64,000 bases of DNA from Amorphus sp040750475 (lineage in GTDB: Bacteria > Pseudomonadota > Alphaproteobacteria > Rhizobiales > Amorphaceae), in assembly GCF_040750475.1 (NCBI RefSeq), contig NZ_JABJVY010000001.1, positions 473,614 through 537,613 on the forward strand. The letters are read 5' to 3'. The notes under the pieces were generated by a model. It saw only the letters and a program-made list of their open reading frames with translations, made no database searches and had not been told where the DNA came from. Shown piece after piece: positions 54,625 through 63,442 of this stretch (the first letter of the stretch is position 1; the number at the start of each line of letters is the position of its first letter). The position numbers were made by a program, and so were the translations under genes.

Positions 54625-55817
54625 GCGCCAGCAGGCAATCAAGACAGCAGGCTCGGCGCCTTGGCTACGAGGGGGTGGCCGTCGCCGTCCCGGTCACGAT
54701 CCCCTATGCGCGCTATTCGATCGAGACCGCCCATTGGTGGCTCGGCCGTGCGCTCCATGAGCTGCTGACCCGGACCGGACTGGAGCGTACCGACATCGAC
54801 GGCTTCTCGGTGGCGAGTTTCACGCTTCATCCCGACAGCGCGATTGGCCTGACCCAGCATTTCGGGCTCTCCCCACGCTGGCTCGATCATGTGGCGCTGG
54901 GCGGAGCCTCCGCTGTCGTGGCGCTCAGGCGGGCCGCCCGCGCCGTCCAGGCCGGCGATGCCGAGGTGGTCGCCTGCCTTGCCGGCGACACCAACCACGT
55001 GGACTCTCACCGCCAGACGCTGGAGCGCTTTTCCCGCTTCGCCCAGGATGCCGTCTACCCCTATGGCGCGGGCGGCGCGAATGCGAGCTTTGCCCTCATT
55101 ACCAAGAACTACATGAACCGGTACGGGGCGACCCGGGAGGACTTCGGGAAGCTCTGCGTCGACCAGCGCACCAACGCGCTCGCCGTTCCCCATGCGCTGA
55201 TGAAAAAGCCACTCACCCTCGACGCCTACATGGCGGCACGGCCGATCTCCGATCCGGTCCACCTCTTCGATTGCGTGATGCCGTGCGCGGGCGCGGAGGC
55301 GTTTCTGGTCATGCGGGAAGAGACGGCGGCGACCCTTGGGGTTCCGTTCGCCCGGCTGCTTTCGACCATCGAGCGCCACAACGGCTTTCCCGACGACCCG
55401 ATCCAGATCCGCGGCGGCTGGGCGGCCGACATTGACGACTTCTGGGCGATGGCGGACGTCAAACCCGATGCGGTCGACTTCATGGAAACCTACGACGACT
55501 ATCCCGTGATCTCGATGATGCAGTTCGAGGATCTCGGCTTCTGTGCCAAGGGAGAGGGACCGGAGTTCGTGCGCAGCCATTCCTTTACCACCGGCGGCAG
55601 CTTTCCGCACAACACCTCCGGCGGTCAGCTTTCCGTGGGCCAGGCAGGCGCGGCCGGCGGCCATCTCGGTATGGTGGAAGCAATCCGACAGCTTACGGAC
55701 AACCATCTCGGCAATCCGGTGGCCGGCGCCGAGATCGGGCTCGTGTCCGGCTTCGGCATGATCAACTACGATCGCGGCCTTGCCTCCGGTGCCGCGCTAC
55801 TGGCGAGGGCGGCATGA
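54621..55817 (+). CDS. Thiolase-fold protein lacking the catalytic Cys and GHP His (Ltp2-like)
   Basis: 398 residues from GTG 54621, with GGAG seven bases before it. The thiolase fold is clear (VALGGASAVVALRRAARAVQ, HNTSGGQLSVGQAGAAGGHL, VSGFGMINYDRG). The nucleophile position is Gly (about 94) and the GHP histidine position is Gln341, so classic thiolase chemistry is not possible. SCP2-thiolase-like aldolases such as Ltp2 also lack the Cys and work with a DUF35 partner. The next gene provides that domain. A retro-aldol cleavage of a 3-hydroxyacyl-CoA is the best guess. Confidence 0.8.
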   Translation: MSASRQSRQQARRLGYEGVAVAVPVTIPYARYSIETAHWWLGRALHELLTRTGLERTDIDGFSVASFTLHPDSAIGLTQHFGLSPRWLDHVALGGASAVVALRRAARAVQAGDAEVVACLAGDTNHVDSHRQTLERFSRFAQDAVYPYGAGGANASFALITKNYMNRYGATREDFGKLCVDQRTNALAVPHALMKKPLTLDAYMAARPISDPVHLFDCVMPCAGAEAFLVMREETAATLGVPFARLLSTIERHNGFPDDPIQIRGGWAADIDDFWAMADVKPDAVDFMETYDDYPVISMMQFEDLGFCAKGEGPEFVRSHSFTTGGSFPHNTSGGQLSVGQAGAAGGHLGMVEAIRQLTDNHLGNPVAGAEIGLVSGFGMINYDRGLASGAALLARAA

Positions 55818-57055
55818 GCGAAGCGATGCCCCGCCCTGGACGCAAAAACCCACTGGCGCGGACCCGGACGCCGACGGCGCCCCAGGGAACCCGCAGCCGC
55901 ACCGCCGATCATCTGCTTGCCGCCGCGGCCGAGGGTCGTTTCGCGCTACAGGTGTGCGACGCCTGTGGCCAGGTCGCCTATCCGCCGCGCGATGCCTGTC
56001 CCGCTTGCCTGTCCGGCGGCTTCACCGTGCGCGACGTCGATCCCGCCGGAACGCTCCTGGCGGAAACCACGATCCGCTTGCCGTCCGACGTGCATTTCCG
56101 CGAACGCGCGCCCTGGCGCACAGGCATCGTCGAGCTCGATGCCGGGCCCATCGTCGTTGCCCATCTCCATGGCGACCTCGCCGAAGGCGGGCAGACCCGG
56201 CTTGCCCTCATGATCGATCGCAGCGGCGCGCCGGTGATGGCCGCGCTGCCGGCCAAGGAGACGCCGAACATGGCGGACGATCCGATGCTGCGCGAGCTCA
56301 CCTGTGACCCGAAATATCGTCGCGCGCTGGTGACCGACGGTCGGCATCCGATCGGCCAGGCGGTCGCCAAGGCGCTCGCGGCAGCCGGCGCCGACATCGT
56401 GTTCGTGGGCATTCCCTCCCCCTGGAAGCCGTTTCCGGGCGAGGAGGCGCTACGCACCATCGCCGGCGTCGAGATCGTCCCCCTCGACGTGACCGATTCC
56501 GAATCGGTGGAAGAATGGGCCAAGCAGGACGGCCAGCGGGTCGATATCCTGGTCAACACCGCCGAGCACATCCGCCCCGGCGGCATGGTGGACCGCCATG
56601 GCGTGACGGTCGCCCGGGAAGAGCTGGAGGTCCGCTATCTCGGGCTGATGCGGCTCGCCCAGGCGTTCGGCCCAGTGATGCGCGCCCGCGGCGCCGACGG
56701 CGCGCGCTCGGCCACCGCCTTCGTCTCCATCCTATCGGTCTATGCGCTGACCAATTGGCCGGCCTACGGGGCCACTTCCGCCGTGGACGCCGCCTGTCTC
56801 TCCGCCACCCAGAGCCTGCGCGCCGAGCTTGCGCCCGGCGGCATCCGCGTCATGAACGTCTTTACCGGCCCGACCGATACCGAATGGTACCAGACCGTAC
56901 CACCGCCGAAGGTGAGCCCGGCCGCGCTGGCGCGCGCGCTCGTAGACGGGCTGAAGCGCGGCCTGGAAGACGTCTATGTCGGCGATGTCGCCGCGGACAT
57001 CCGCGACCGTTTCCGCGACGACCCCAAAGCGCTCGAACGCGAGCTTGGACGGTGA
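55814..57055 (+). CDS. DUF35 (OB-fold, zinc ribbon) protein fused to a degenerate SDR
   Basis: 413 residues. Residues about 30-150 are DUF35: zinc ribbon Cys48, Cys51, Cys62, Cys65, then an OB fold. Residues about 165-405 have a short-chain dehydrogenase fold, but the nucleotide motif is degraded (VTDGRHPIG instead of TGxxxGxG). Ser305 and Tyr318 are kept, and the active-site Lys is Ser322 (YGATS). The SDR part may be inactive or scaffold-like. ATG 55814 overlaps the thiolase-like stop (ATGA), consistent with a protein complex. Confidence 0.82.
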   Translation: MSEAMPRPGRKNPLARTRTPTAPQGTRSRTADHLLAAAAEGRFALQVCDACGQVAYPPRDACPACLSGGFTVRDVDPAGTLLAETTIRLPSDVHFRERAPWRTGIVELDAGPIVVAHLHGDLAEGGQTRLALMIDRSGAPVMAALPAKETPNMADDPMLRELTCDPKYRRALVTDGRHPIGQAVAKALAAAGADIVFVGIPSPWKPFPGEEALRTIAGVEIVPLDVTDSESVEEWAKQDGQRVDILVNTAEHIRPGGMVDRHGVTVAREELEVRYLGLMRLAQAFGPVMRARGADGARSATAFVSILSVYALTNWPAYGATSAVDAACLSATQSLRAELAPGGIRVMNVFTGPTDTEWYQTVPPPKVSPAALARALVDGLKRGLEDVYVGDVAADIRDRFRDDPKALERELGR

Positions 57056-57065
57056 GGACCCTTTC

Positions 57066-57878
57066 ATGACCGCACCCGATCTCTTGTCGTTCGCCTCGGC
57101 GATTGCCGCTGGCGCCATCCGCGTCGTCGACCTGACGGAGACGCTGTCGCCAGATTTTCCGACCATCGTGCTGCCACCCGAGCTCGGCCAGTGCGCCCCG
57201 TTCCGGATGGAGGAGATTTCCCGTTACGACGAGCGAGGCGGCTTCTGCTACTGGAACAACATTACCGTCGGCGAGCATTGCGGCACCCATTTCGATGCGC
57301 CGATCCACTGGATCACCGGCCGCGATCTCTCCGACAACGCCGTCGACACCCTGCCAGCGGCCCATTTTGTCGCGCCGGCGGCCGTAATCGACTGCTCCGA
57401 TGAGGCGGCGGACGACGCCGACTTTCTTCTCACCATCCCGCGTGTCGAGGCTTGGGAGGCCGAACATGGCCAGATCCGGCCCGGCCAGTGGGTGCTGTTT
57501 CGCACCGACTGGTCGAAACGGCGCGGACGCGCGTACGCCAATCTCCTGGAAGACGGCGCCCACACGCCCGGTCCCGATTCCGACGTGATGAAGTGGCTGG
57601 TGGAGACGCGCGGCATTCTGGGCTTCGGCACAGAGACGATCGGCACCGATGCCGGACAGGCGCACCATTTCGTTCCGCCCTACCCGGCCCATCATTTTCT
57701 GCACGGCGGCGGGCGCTACGGCCTGCAATGCCTGACCCATCTCGACCTGCTGCCGCCGACCGGCGCGGTCGTGGTCGCCGCCCCGCTCAAGATCAAGAAC
57801 GGCTCGGGGAGCCCGCTCCGGGTCTTTGCCCTTGTGAATAACGAACGAACGAGTCTCCAGACCGATGACCAGCCCTAA
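57066..57878 (+). CDS. Cyclase family hydrolase (kynurenine formamidase/isatin hydrolase type)
   Basis: 270 residues. The metal motif HCGTHFDAPIHW (HxGTHxDxPxH) and VVDLTETLSPDFPT identify the cyclase family. Members hydrolyse N-formylkynurenine, isatin or similar amides with manganese or zinc. In this cluster it may open a lactam, lactone or amide product of the oxygenase. ATG 57066 has GAGG upstream. It overlaps the acyl-CoA ligase gene by 14 bases. Confidence 0.9.
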   Translation: MTAPDLLSFASAIAAGAIRVVDLTETLSPDFPTIVLPPELGQCAPFRMEEISRYDERGGFCYWNNITVGEHCGTHFDAPIHWITGRDLSDNAVDTLPAAHFVAPAAVIDCSDEAADDADFLLTIPRVEAWEAEHGQIRPGQWVLFRTDWSKRRGRAYANLLEDGAHTPGPDSDVMKWLVETRGILGFGTETIGTDAGQAHHFVPPYPAHHFLHGGGRYGLQCLTHLDLLPPTGAVVVAAPLKIKNGSGSPLRVFALVNNERTSLQTDDQP

Positions 57879-59478
57879 GACGCCGATTGGTCCCACAGCC
57901 ATCTTCCCGCCCGAGGCGCGAACGGTGCCGCAGATGCTCGCACGCCAGGCGGAAACTTACGGCGATCAGGCGCTGTTCCGTTGCGGCGACGTCGCGATCA
58001 GCTTCGCGGACGCACTCGTCGATGCCAAACGCTATGCCGCTCTCTTTGCCGAGACGGGCGTCGAGCGCGGCGACCGTGTCGCGCTGATTTCCGGCAACGC
58101 ACCGGAATTCGTCCGCCTATTTCTCGGGCTTGCCTGGCTGGGGGCGGTGTCGGTCCCGATCAACACCGCCTCGCGCGGCTTCCAACTCCACCATATGCTT
58201 GCCAATTCCGGTGCGAAGATCCTAGTGGTGCAGGACGCCTTCCTGTCGGCGCTCGAAACCGTCGATTTTTCCGATCTCGCCGTGGAGCGGATCTGGACAT
58301 TCGGAGAGCCGGACCTGCCGGAAGCCCCGGCCGGCCTCACCCTGGAGCCGCTGCCCGAACCGGACAGCGCGATCGCGGCCGCCCCTTGCCAGCCGGGCGA
58401 CCTCCTGACGATCCTCTACACTTCCGGCACCACCGGCCCCTCGAAAGGGGTCTGCTGCCCCCACGCTCAATTCTTCTGGTGGGCGGTCTATACCGGCCGC
58501 CAGCTCGGCGTCGTCGAAGGCGACGTGCTGCACACGCCGCTCCCGCTGTTTCATACCAACGCGCTCAACTGCTTCTTCCAGGCAATGGTCTACGGCGCCA
58601 CCCAGGTGGTGGAGCGGCGCTTCTCCGTCACCGATTTCTGGCCCGCGCTGGTGCGCTCCGGCGCCACCGTCACCTATCTGCTCGGCGCCATGGTGCCGAT
58701 GCTCTTGTCACGCGACCCCACGCCGGCCGAAAAAGGCCACAAGGTGCGCGTCGCGCTCTCGCCGGGCGTCCCGGAAAACTACCACGCCCCCTTTACCGAA
58801 CGCACCGGCGTCATCCTGCTCGACGGCTTCGGCACGACGGAGACCAACGCTGTGATCGCCTCCGTGCCCGAGGCCCGCAAGCCCGGCTGGATGGGGCGCG
58901 TGATCGATGGCGTCCAGGCGCGGGTGGTCGACGAGCACGACAACGAGGTGCCCGACGGCGTCGCCGGCGAGCTGATCTTGCGGGCCGACGAGCCATTCGC
59001 CTTTTCTAACGGCTATTTCGCCATGCCGGAAAAGACGGTCGAGACCTGGCGCAATCTCTGGCTCCATACCGGCGATCGGGTGGTGCGCGACGCCGACGGC
59101 TACTATCGCTTCGTCGACCGCATGAAGGATGCGATCCGCCGGCGCGGCGAGAACATCTCCTCCTACGAGGTGGAGCAGGTGCTGACCAGCCATCCGGCGG
59201 TCGCGCTGGCGGCGGTGTTTCCCGTCCGCTCCGATCTCGCCGAGGACGAAGTGATGGCGACTTTGGTCCTGAAAGAGGGCACGAGCCTTACCGAAGAGGA
59301 GATCGTGCGCTATTGCGAGGGCAAGATGTCCTATTTCGCGGTGCCCCGGTTCGTGGAGTTCGCGGCCGAACTGCCGCGCACCGAAAGCGGCAAGGTCCAG
59401 AAGTTCAAGCTGCGCGAACAGGGCCGTTCCGACACCACCTGGGACCGGGAAGCCGCCGGCATCGTGCTGAAGCGCTAA
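57865..59478 (+). CDS. ATP-dependent acyl-CoA ligase (adenylate-forming)
   Basis: 537 residues. Core motifs are LYTSGTTGPSKGV, DGFGTTETNAV, WLHTGDRVVRDADGYYRFVD, DRMKDAIRRRGENISSYEVE and the C-terminal ESGKVQKFKL lysine. This is a class I acyl/aryl-CoA synthetase; substrate size cannot be read off. It would activate a carboxylate released by the hydrolase so that the thiolase-like aldolase can act on a CoA ester. ATG 57865. Confidence 0.92.
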   Translation: MTSPKTPIGPTAIFPPEARTVPQMLARQAETYGDQALFRCGDVAISFADALVDAKRYAALFAETGVERGDRVALISGNAPEFVRLFLGLAWLGAVSVPINTASRGFQLHHMLANSGAKILVVQDAFLSALETVDFSDLAVERIWTFGEPDLPEAPAGLTLEPLPEPDSAIAAAPCQPGDLLTILYTSGTTGPSKGVCCPHAQFFWWAVYTGRQLGVVEGDVLHTPLPLFHTNALNCFFQAMVYGATQVVERRFSVTDFWPALVRSGATVTYLLGAMVPMLLSRDPTPAEKGHKVRVALSPGVPENYHAPFTERTGVILLDGFGTTETNAVIASVPEARKPGWMGRVIDGVQARVVDEHDNEVPDGVAGELILRADEPFAFSNGYFAMPEKTVETWRNLWLHTGDRVVRDADGYYRFVDRMKDAIRRRGENISSYEVEQVLTSHPAVALAAVFPVRSDLAEDEVMATLVLKEGTSLTEEEIVRYCEGKMSYFAVPRFVEFAAELPRTESGKVQKFKLREQGRSDTTWDREAAGIVLKR

Positions 59479-59479
59479 A

Positions 59480-59523
59480 GTAATTTCAGGAAAAGTGGAT
59501 ACCGATTTTCCGTTCGAAATTGC
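59480..59523. repeat. AACCGGTT-family repeat between ligase and aldolase genes
   Basis: AATTTC (59482-59487) pairs with GAAATT (59516-59521) around AAAAGTGGATACCGATTTTC. It sits inside the catabolic operon directly after the ligase stop codon. Confidence 0.65.
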
Positions 59524-59576
59524 GATCAAACGAAACATTCCGCGACAACAACAACAGATAAGCAGGAACCCCTCTC

Positions 59577-60422
59577 ATGGCCCCATCGACGTCACCACGC
59601 ACCGGACAGGCAAAGCTGCGCGCCAAGCTGGCGGCGGGCGAGGCGATCGGCGCGCTCTGGCTCTCGCTGGGATCGACGGCGGCGGCCGAGGTGATGACGT
59701 ATTGCGGGCCGGATGCCGCCGTGTTCGACCTGCAGCATGGCCTCTGGAGCCGGCAAGCGCTGGAAAGCGCGATCTCGATCGTTGCCAACCGGACGATCCC
59801 GCTGGTGCGCACTCTGTCCGCGAGGGCCGAGGACATCGCAGTCGCCCTGGAGGCCGGCGCCGCCGGCGTGATCGTGCCGATGGTGGAGGACGCAGCCACG
59901 GCCCGCGCCGCCGTCGCCGCCACGCGCTATCCGCCCGAGGGCATCCGCTCGGCGGGCGGCGTGCGTCCGCTCATGGATTTCTCCGCGCACTTCGCCGCCG
60001 TCAGCAAGGATGCGCCGTTCGTCGCGGTGATGATCGAAACACGCGCGGGCATGGAGGCTGCCTCCGAGATCGCCGCCGTCGACGGGATCGACCTGGTCTT
60101 CGTCGGCACTGGCGATCTTGCCATGTCGCTCAGCCTGTTCCCGACGCTCGGCGAGGCCCACGAAACCGCCGTCGGCACGATAATCTCAAAGGTCCGCGCC
60201 GCCGGTTCCGCTGCGGGCGCCTTCTCCATCAACGAAAGCGTCGGCGCCAAATGGCGCGCGCTCGGAGCTCAGCTCACCATCCTCGCCTGCGACACGGACG
60301 CTTTGCAGAAAACGGCGGCCGACACCCTTGGCGATTTCCGCAAGGCTCCCGCTCCGGCGCTCAAGGCCGCACAGAAACCAAAGACACCGCGCAAGACCAC
60401 CGCCCGAAAGTCACGCACCTGA
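59577..60422 (+). CDS. HpcH/HpaI family aldolase
   Basis: 281 residues. Metal-dependent class II aldolase fold: GALWLSLGSTAAAEVM, FDLQHGLWSRQALES (His of the catalytic pair), GAAGVIVPMVEDAATARAAV, VMIETRAGMEAA and FVGTGDLAMSL. Typical reactions split 2-oxo-4-hydroxy acids to pyruvate plus an aldehyde. The C-terminus is Lys/Ala/Pro-rich. AGGA lies ten bases before ATG 59577. It is the last gene of the catabolic island. Confidence 0.9.
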   Translation: MAPSTSPRTGQAKLRAKLAAGEAIGALWLSLGSTAAAEVMTYCGPDAAVFDLQHGLWSRQALESAISIVANRTIPLVRTLSARAEDIAVALEAGAAGVIVPMVEDAATARAAVAATRYPPEGIRSAGGVRPLMDFSAHFAAVSKDAPFVAVMIETRAGMEAASEIAAVDGIDLVFVGTGDLAMSLSLFPTLGEAHETAVGTIISKVRAAGSAAGAFSINESVGAKWRALGAQLTILACDTDALQKTAADTLGDFRKAPAPALKAAQKPKTPRKTTARKSRT

Positions 60423-60488
60423 TACGCGGCTCCGGCCCGCTCTTCCTCTCGCGGCGCCGGTGAGCGAAGCGACTTCGGTGTGAGGGGA

Positions 60489-60525
60489 GAAAACCGACCG
60501 GAAAGCCGGTTCCCGCTTTGCTTCG
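60489..60525. repeat. AACCGGTT-family repeat, partial
   Basis: The core is AAAGCCGGTTCCCGCTTTGC, in the gap between the convergent aldolase and DUF533 genes, preceded by a GC-rich stretch like those at 18231 and 22964. Confidence 0.5.
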
Positions 60526-61305
60526 TCAGCCCGTAATCTGAGCCTGCTCGCTCGCTCCCGCGACCGAGGCGTGCAGGTGGGCCACCAGATCTTCCGGCAG
60601 GTTCAGCCGAGCGGCCAGCATGGCGAGATAGCCTTTCTCCGCCGGATTCTGCTCGTCGACGATCAGAAGCGACGCGGCATAGAGCTCGGCCGCGATCTCT
60701 TGGCTGGTGGCAGCTTTGGCGACCGCATCCACATCCAACGGCGCACGCAGCTCGTCCATCACGAAGGCCTTGGCCTCGGTGTCGAGATCCACCTGGTCGA
60801 GAAAACCAAAAATCCGGGACTGTTCGTCCGCGTCGATGTGGCCGTCGGCCTTGGCGGCCGCGATCATCGCCCGCAACAGCGCCAGGCTCAGGTCGCTCTG
60901 AGCCTCCACCGTGGCCCCGCCTTCGAACGCGGAACCGCTCGGCGGAGCGGGCGGTGTCGCCTCGCGCACCATGTCGGCCTGGGTGGCGCCGGCGCCCTTG
61001 CCATTCTGCCAATCGGAATAGGCTTTGTAGGCCAGCCCCCCGACGGCGGCGAGCGCCCCGTACTTGACGAGACTGCCGGCCATCTTGCGGCTTTTCTTGT
61101 TGGACAACAGCAGCGTCACGAGCCCACCGGCGGCCGCGCCGCCGAAGGCACCACTGTTCAACACGCGGCCGATCAGATCGCCACCTCCCGACTGGGAAAC
61201 GGACCCGCCCTTCTGTGGCGCCGGCGTCTGACCTTGGCCCGCTTGCCCCGACGGGAGACCGCCCGCGCCGAGAAACTGGTCCAAGAGCTTGCGCGTGTCG
61301 AACAT
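60526..61305 (-). CDS. DUF533/TerB-family protein
   Basis: 259 residues from ATG 61305 with GGAGG upstream. Begins MFDTRKLLDQFLG. A Gly/Gln-rich linker and a small Gly/Ala-rich hydrophobic part (GGAAAGGLVTLLLSNKKSRK, GALAAVGGLAYKAYSDWQNG) follow. The C-terminal half is a TerB-like helical domain (AMIAAAKADGHIDADEQSRI). YebE-type proteins are inner-membrane associated and of unknown function. It is the gene downstream of no clear operon. Confidence 0.87.
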   Translation of the reverse strand: MFDTRKLLDQFLGAGGLPSGQAGQGQTPAPQKGGSVSQSGGGDLIGRVLNSGAFGGAAAGGLVTLLLSNKKSRKMAGSLVKYGALAAVGGLAYKAYSDWQNGKGAGATQADMVREATPPAPPSGSAFEGGATVEAQSDLSLALLRAMIAAAKADGHIDADEQSRIFGFLDQVDLDTEAKAFVMDELRAPLDVDAVAKAATSQEIAAELYAASLLIVDEQNPAEKGYLAMLAARLNLPEDLVAHLHASVAGASEQAQITG

Positions 61306-61379
61306 CGATTTCCTCCCGACGGATGCTGCCAACCAGAACCGGCCCGCTTCTCACGGCTTCGCAGATCGATCCTTAGCTT

Positions 61380-61437
61380 TCGCTTTGGCGCACCTCCGAA
61401 CCGCGAACCGATTTCCACTTCGCCTCGAAGCGCTCAA
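61380..61437. repeat. AACCGGTT-family repeat, degenerate
   Basis: On the minus strand the core reads GCGAAGTGGAAATCGGTTCG, with GAGCGCTTCG on one side. It lies between the BCCT and DUF533 genes. Confidence 0.5.
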
Positions 61438-61484
61438 AGCCAGCGTCCATATGGGAAGCCCGACCGCGTCCCCCAAGGGGCGCA

Positions 61485-61508
61485 GGAGGCCGACGAAAGT
61501 CGGCCTCC
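61485..61508 (-). terminator. Hairpin after the BCCT gene
   Basis: GGAGGCCGAC (61485-61494) and GTCGGCCTCC (61499-61508) form a perfect 10-bp stem with a four-base loop, 14 bases after the BCCT stop. No T-run follows, so it may only stabilise the message end. Confidence 0.5.
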
Positions 61509-61522
61509 CAACCGAAGCGGGT

Positions 61523-63442
61523 TCAGGCTGGCGCCCCCTCGGCCATCAGCCGATCGAATTCGGCGCGGGCCCGCTGGGCGGCCCGCGTTGCCTCGATCTT
61601 GTGGGAGGAGGCATCGTCGTAGCTCGCCTCCAACTCCTCCAAGAGCTTCAGCTCTTCCTTGTTCGCCTGCGGCGAGCCAGGTCGGAAGGTCCCGAACGGA
61701 CCGTAGCGCCGACGCAAGGTGTGCTTGAAGGTGGTGAGCGCTTCCAGCGCCTCGCGCTCGCGCGCCGCCGCCGCGCTCGCTTCCGCCCGCTTCTGATCGA
61801 ACCGACCGAGCGCCACGCCCTCCGGCGACCAGGGGTCGATGCGCGGAACATCCTCGATGTTGATGATCGGATCGGTGTAGTCGGGCTGCTGACGCAAATC
61901 GATCTGAGCGACGCGGATCGTGGAGATGCAAAGCATCACGGTGATCACCAAGAGCGGAACGCCGCCCACGATCGCCGCCGTCTGCAAGGTATCCAGACCG
62001 CCTACGATCAACAGAACCGCCGGCAGGAAGGTGAGCGCCAGCGCCCAGAACAGCCGGTTCCAGGCCATCGGCTCCTCGGACACGTCGTTCTGCACGACGG
62101 AGGCGAGGATGTAGGAGATGGAATCGAAGCTCGTCGCCGTGAACAAAACCGCCAGCACGGTGAAGGCGAGGATCACCAGCCAAGTGAACGGCAGCGTGTC
62201 GAGGACGGCGAAGATCGCCACGAACGGCCCATCCGCATCGAGCAGCGAGACGATGTCCAGCCCGCCGGTAATCTGCAGCCAGAGGCCATAGTTGCCGAGG
62301 ATCACGAAGAACAGAATGCAGCCCACGGAACCGAAGAAGATCGATCCGGCCACCATCTCGCCGATGGTGCGGCCGCGGGAGATCCGCGCGATGAAGAGAC
62401 CCATGCTGGGGGCGAAGACGAGCCACCAGGCCCAATAGAAGATGGTCCAGTCCTGCGGGAAATGGCTGTCGCCGAACGGGCCCCACCCGCCGAGGGATTC
62501 GGTGTAGGTGGCCATGATGAAGAAGTCGGAGAGCATCCGACCCATGGAGGAAAGCCCCGTCTCCAGCATGAACACCGTCGGCCCAACCACCAGCACGAAG
62601 GCCAGCACGGCGATCGCAAGCCACAGGTTGATGTTACTGAGCAGCTTGAGGCCGCGTCCAAGACCGGCATAAGACGACAGCGCGAAGATCACCGTGCAGA
62701 TCAACAAGGCGAGGATCTGAGAGGAGATCGACATCGGAAGACCGAACAGGATGTTCAGACCTTGGGTGATCAAGGGCGCGGCGAGGCCGAGCGTGGTCGC
62801 CGCGCCGCCCAGAAGACCGAAGATAAAGAGAACGTCGATCACCTTGCCCGGCCAGCCTTCCGCCGCGCGCTGGCCGATCACCGGCATCACCGCGATCGAG
62901 ATCTTGAGCGCCGGCCGCTTGCGCACATAGTAGAAGTAGGCGATCGGCAGTGCGGGGATCAGATAGATCGACCAGGCGATCAGGCCCCAATGGAACATGC
63001 CGTAGGCTGCGGCCCACTCGATCGCCGGCCGGCTGCCGGGTTCCAGCCCGAACGGCGGCGAGACATAGTAATAGGCCCACTCGATCACGCCCCAATAGAG
63101 AATGCTGGCGCCAATGCCGCCGCAGAACAGCATGGCCGCCCAAGAACCGGTCGGGAACTCCGGCTCCTCATCCGGATCGCCCAGCTTGATCTTCCCGATC
63201 TTGCTGAAGATGACGTAGATCATGAAGAAGAAGGCGCCGAGGCCGATCAGCAGATAGGCGACGCCGATCTTATCCACCATGAAGGCGCGCGCCACGCCGA
63301 CCCACAGGGCGCCCTCGTTCGGCCAGAACGCCAACGGCAAGGTGGCGAACAGAAGAAGGCCGATGGCACCGAGAAAGGTCGGTCGATCGATCAGGCGCAG
63401 GGACTCACGCCAGGTTTTCGGAGGTTCACTGGTCTGCGTCAC
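61523..63442 (-). CDS. BCCT family betaine/carnitine/choline-type transporter
   Basis: 639 residues from GTG 63442 with GGAAGG upstream. Twelve membrane helices; the signature segment WTIFYWAWWLVFAPSMGLFI and ARISRGRTIGEM is intact. The N-terminus is short and cytoplasmic. About 120 residues after the last helix form a charged, partly coiled tail (KRAEASAAAAREREALEAL, KEELKLLEELEASYDDASSH). Family substrates are betaine, choline or related quaternary amines, driven by sodium or protons. Substrate and osmotic gating cannot be read here. Confidence 0.92.
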   Translation of the reverse strand: MTQTSEPPKTWRESLRLIDRPTFLGAIGLLLFATLPLAFWPNEGALWVGVARAFMVDKIGVAYLLIGLGAFFFMIYVIFSKIGKIKLGDPDEEPEFPTGSWAAMLFCGGIGASILYWGVIEWAYYYVSPPFGLEPGSRPAIEWAAAYGMFHWGLIAWSIYLIPALPIAYFYYVRKRPALKISIAVMPVIGQRAAEGWPGKVIDVLFIFGLLGGAATTLGLAAPLITQGLNILFGLPMSISSQILALLICTVIFALSSYAGLGRGLKLLSNINLWLAIAVLAFVLVVGPTVFMLETGLSSMGRMLSDFFIMATYTESLGGWGPFGDSHFPQDWTIFYWAWWLVFAPSMGLFIARISRGRTIGEMVAGSIFFGSVGCILFFVILGNYGLWLQITGGLDIVSLLDADGPFVAIFAVLDTLPFTWLVILAFTVLAVLFTATSFDSISYILASVVQNDVSEEPMAWNRLFWALALTFLPAVLLIVGGLDTLQTAAIVGGVPLLVITVMLCISTIRVAQIDLRQQPDYTDPIINIEDVPRIDPWSPEGVALGRFDQKRAEASAAAAREREALEALTTFKHTLRRRYGPFGTFRPGSPQANKEELKLLEELEASYDDASSHKIEATRAAQRARAEFDRLMAEGAPA

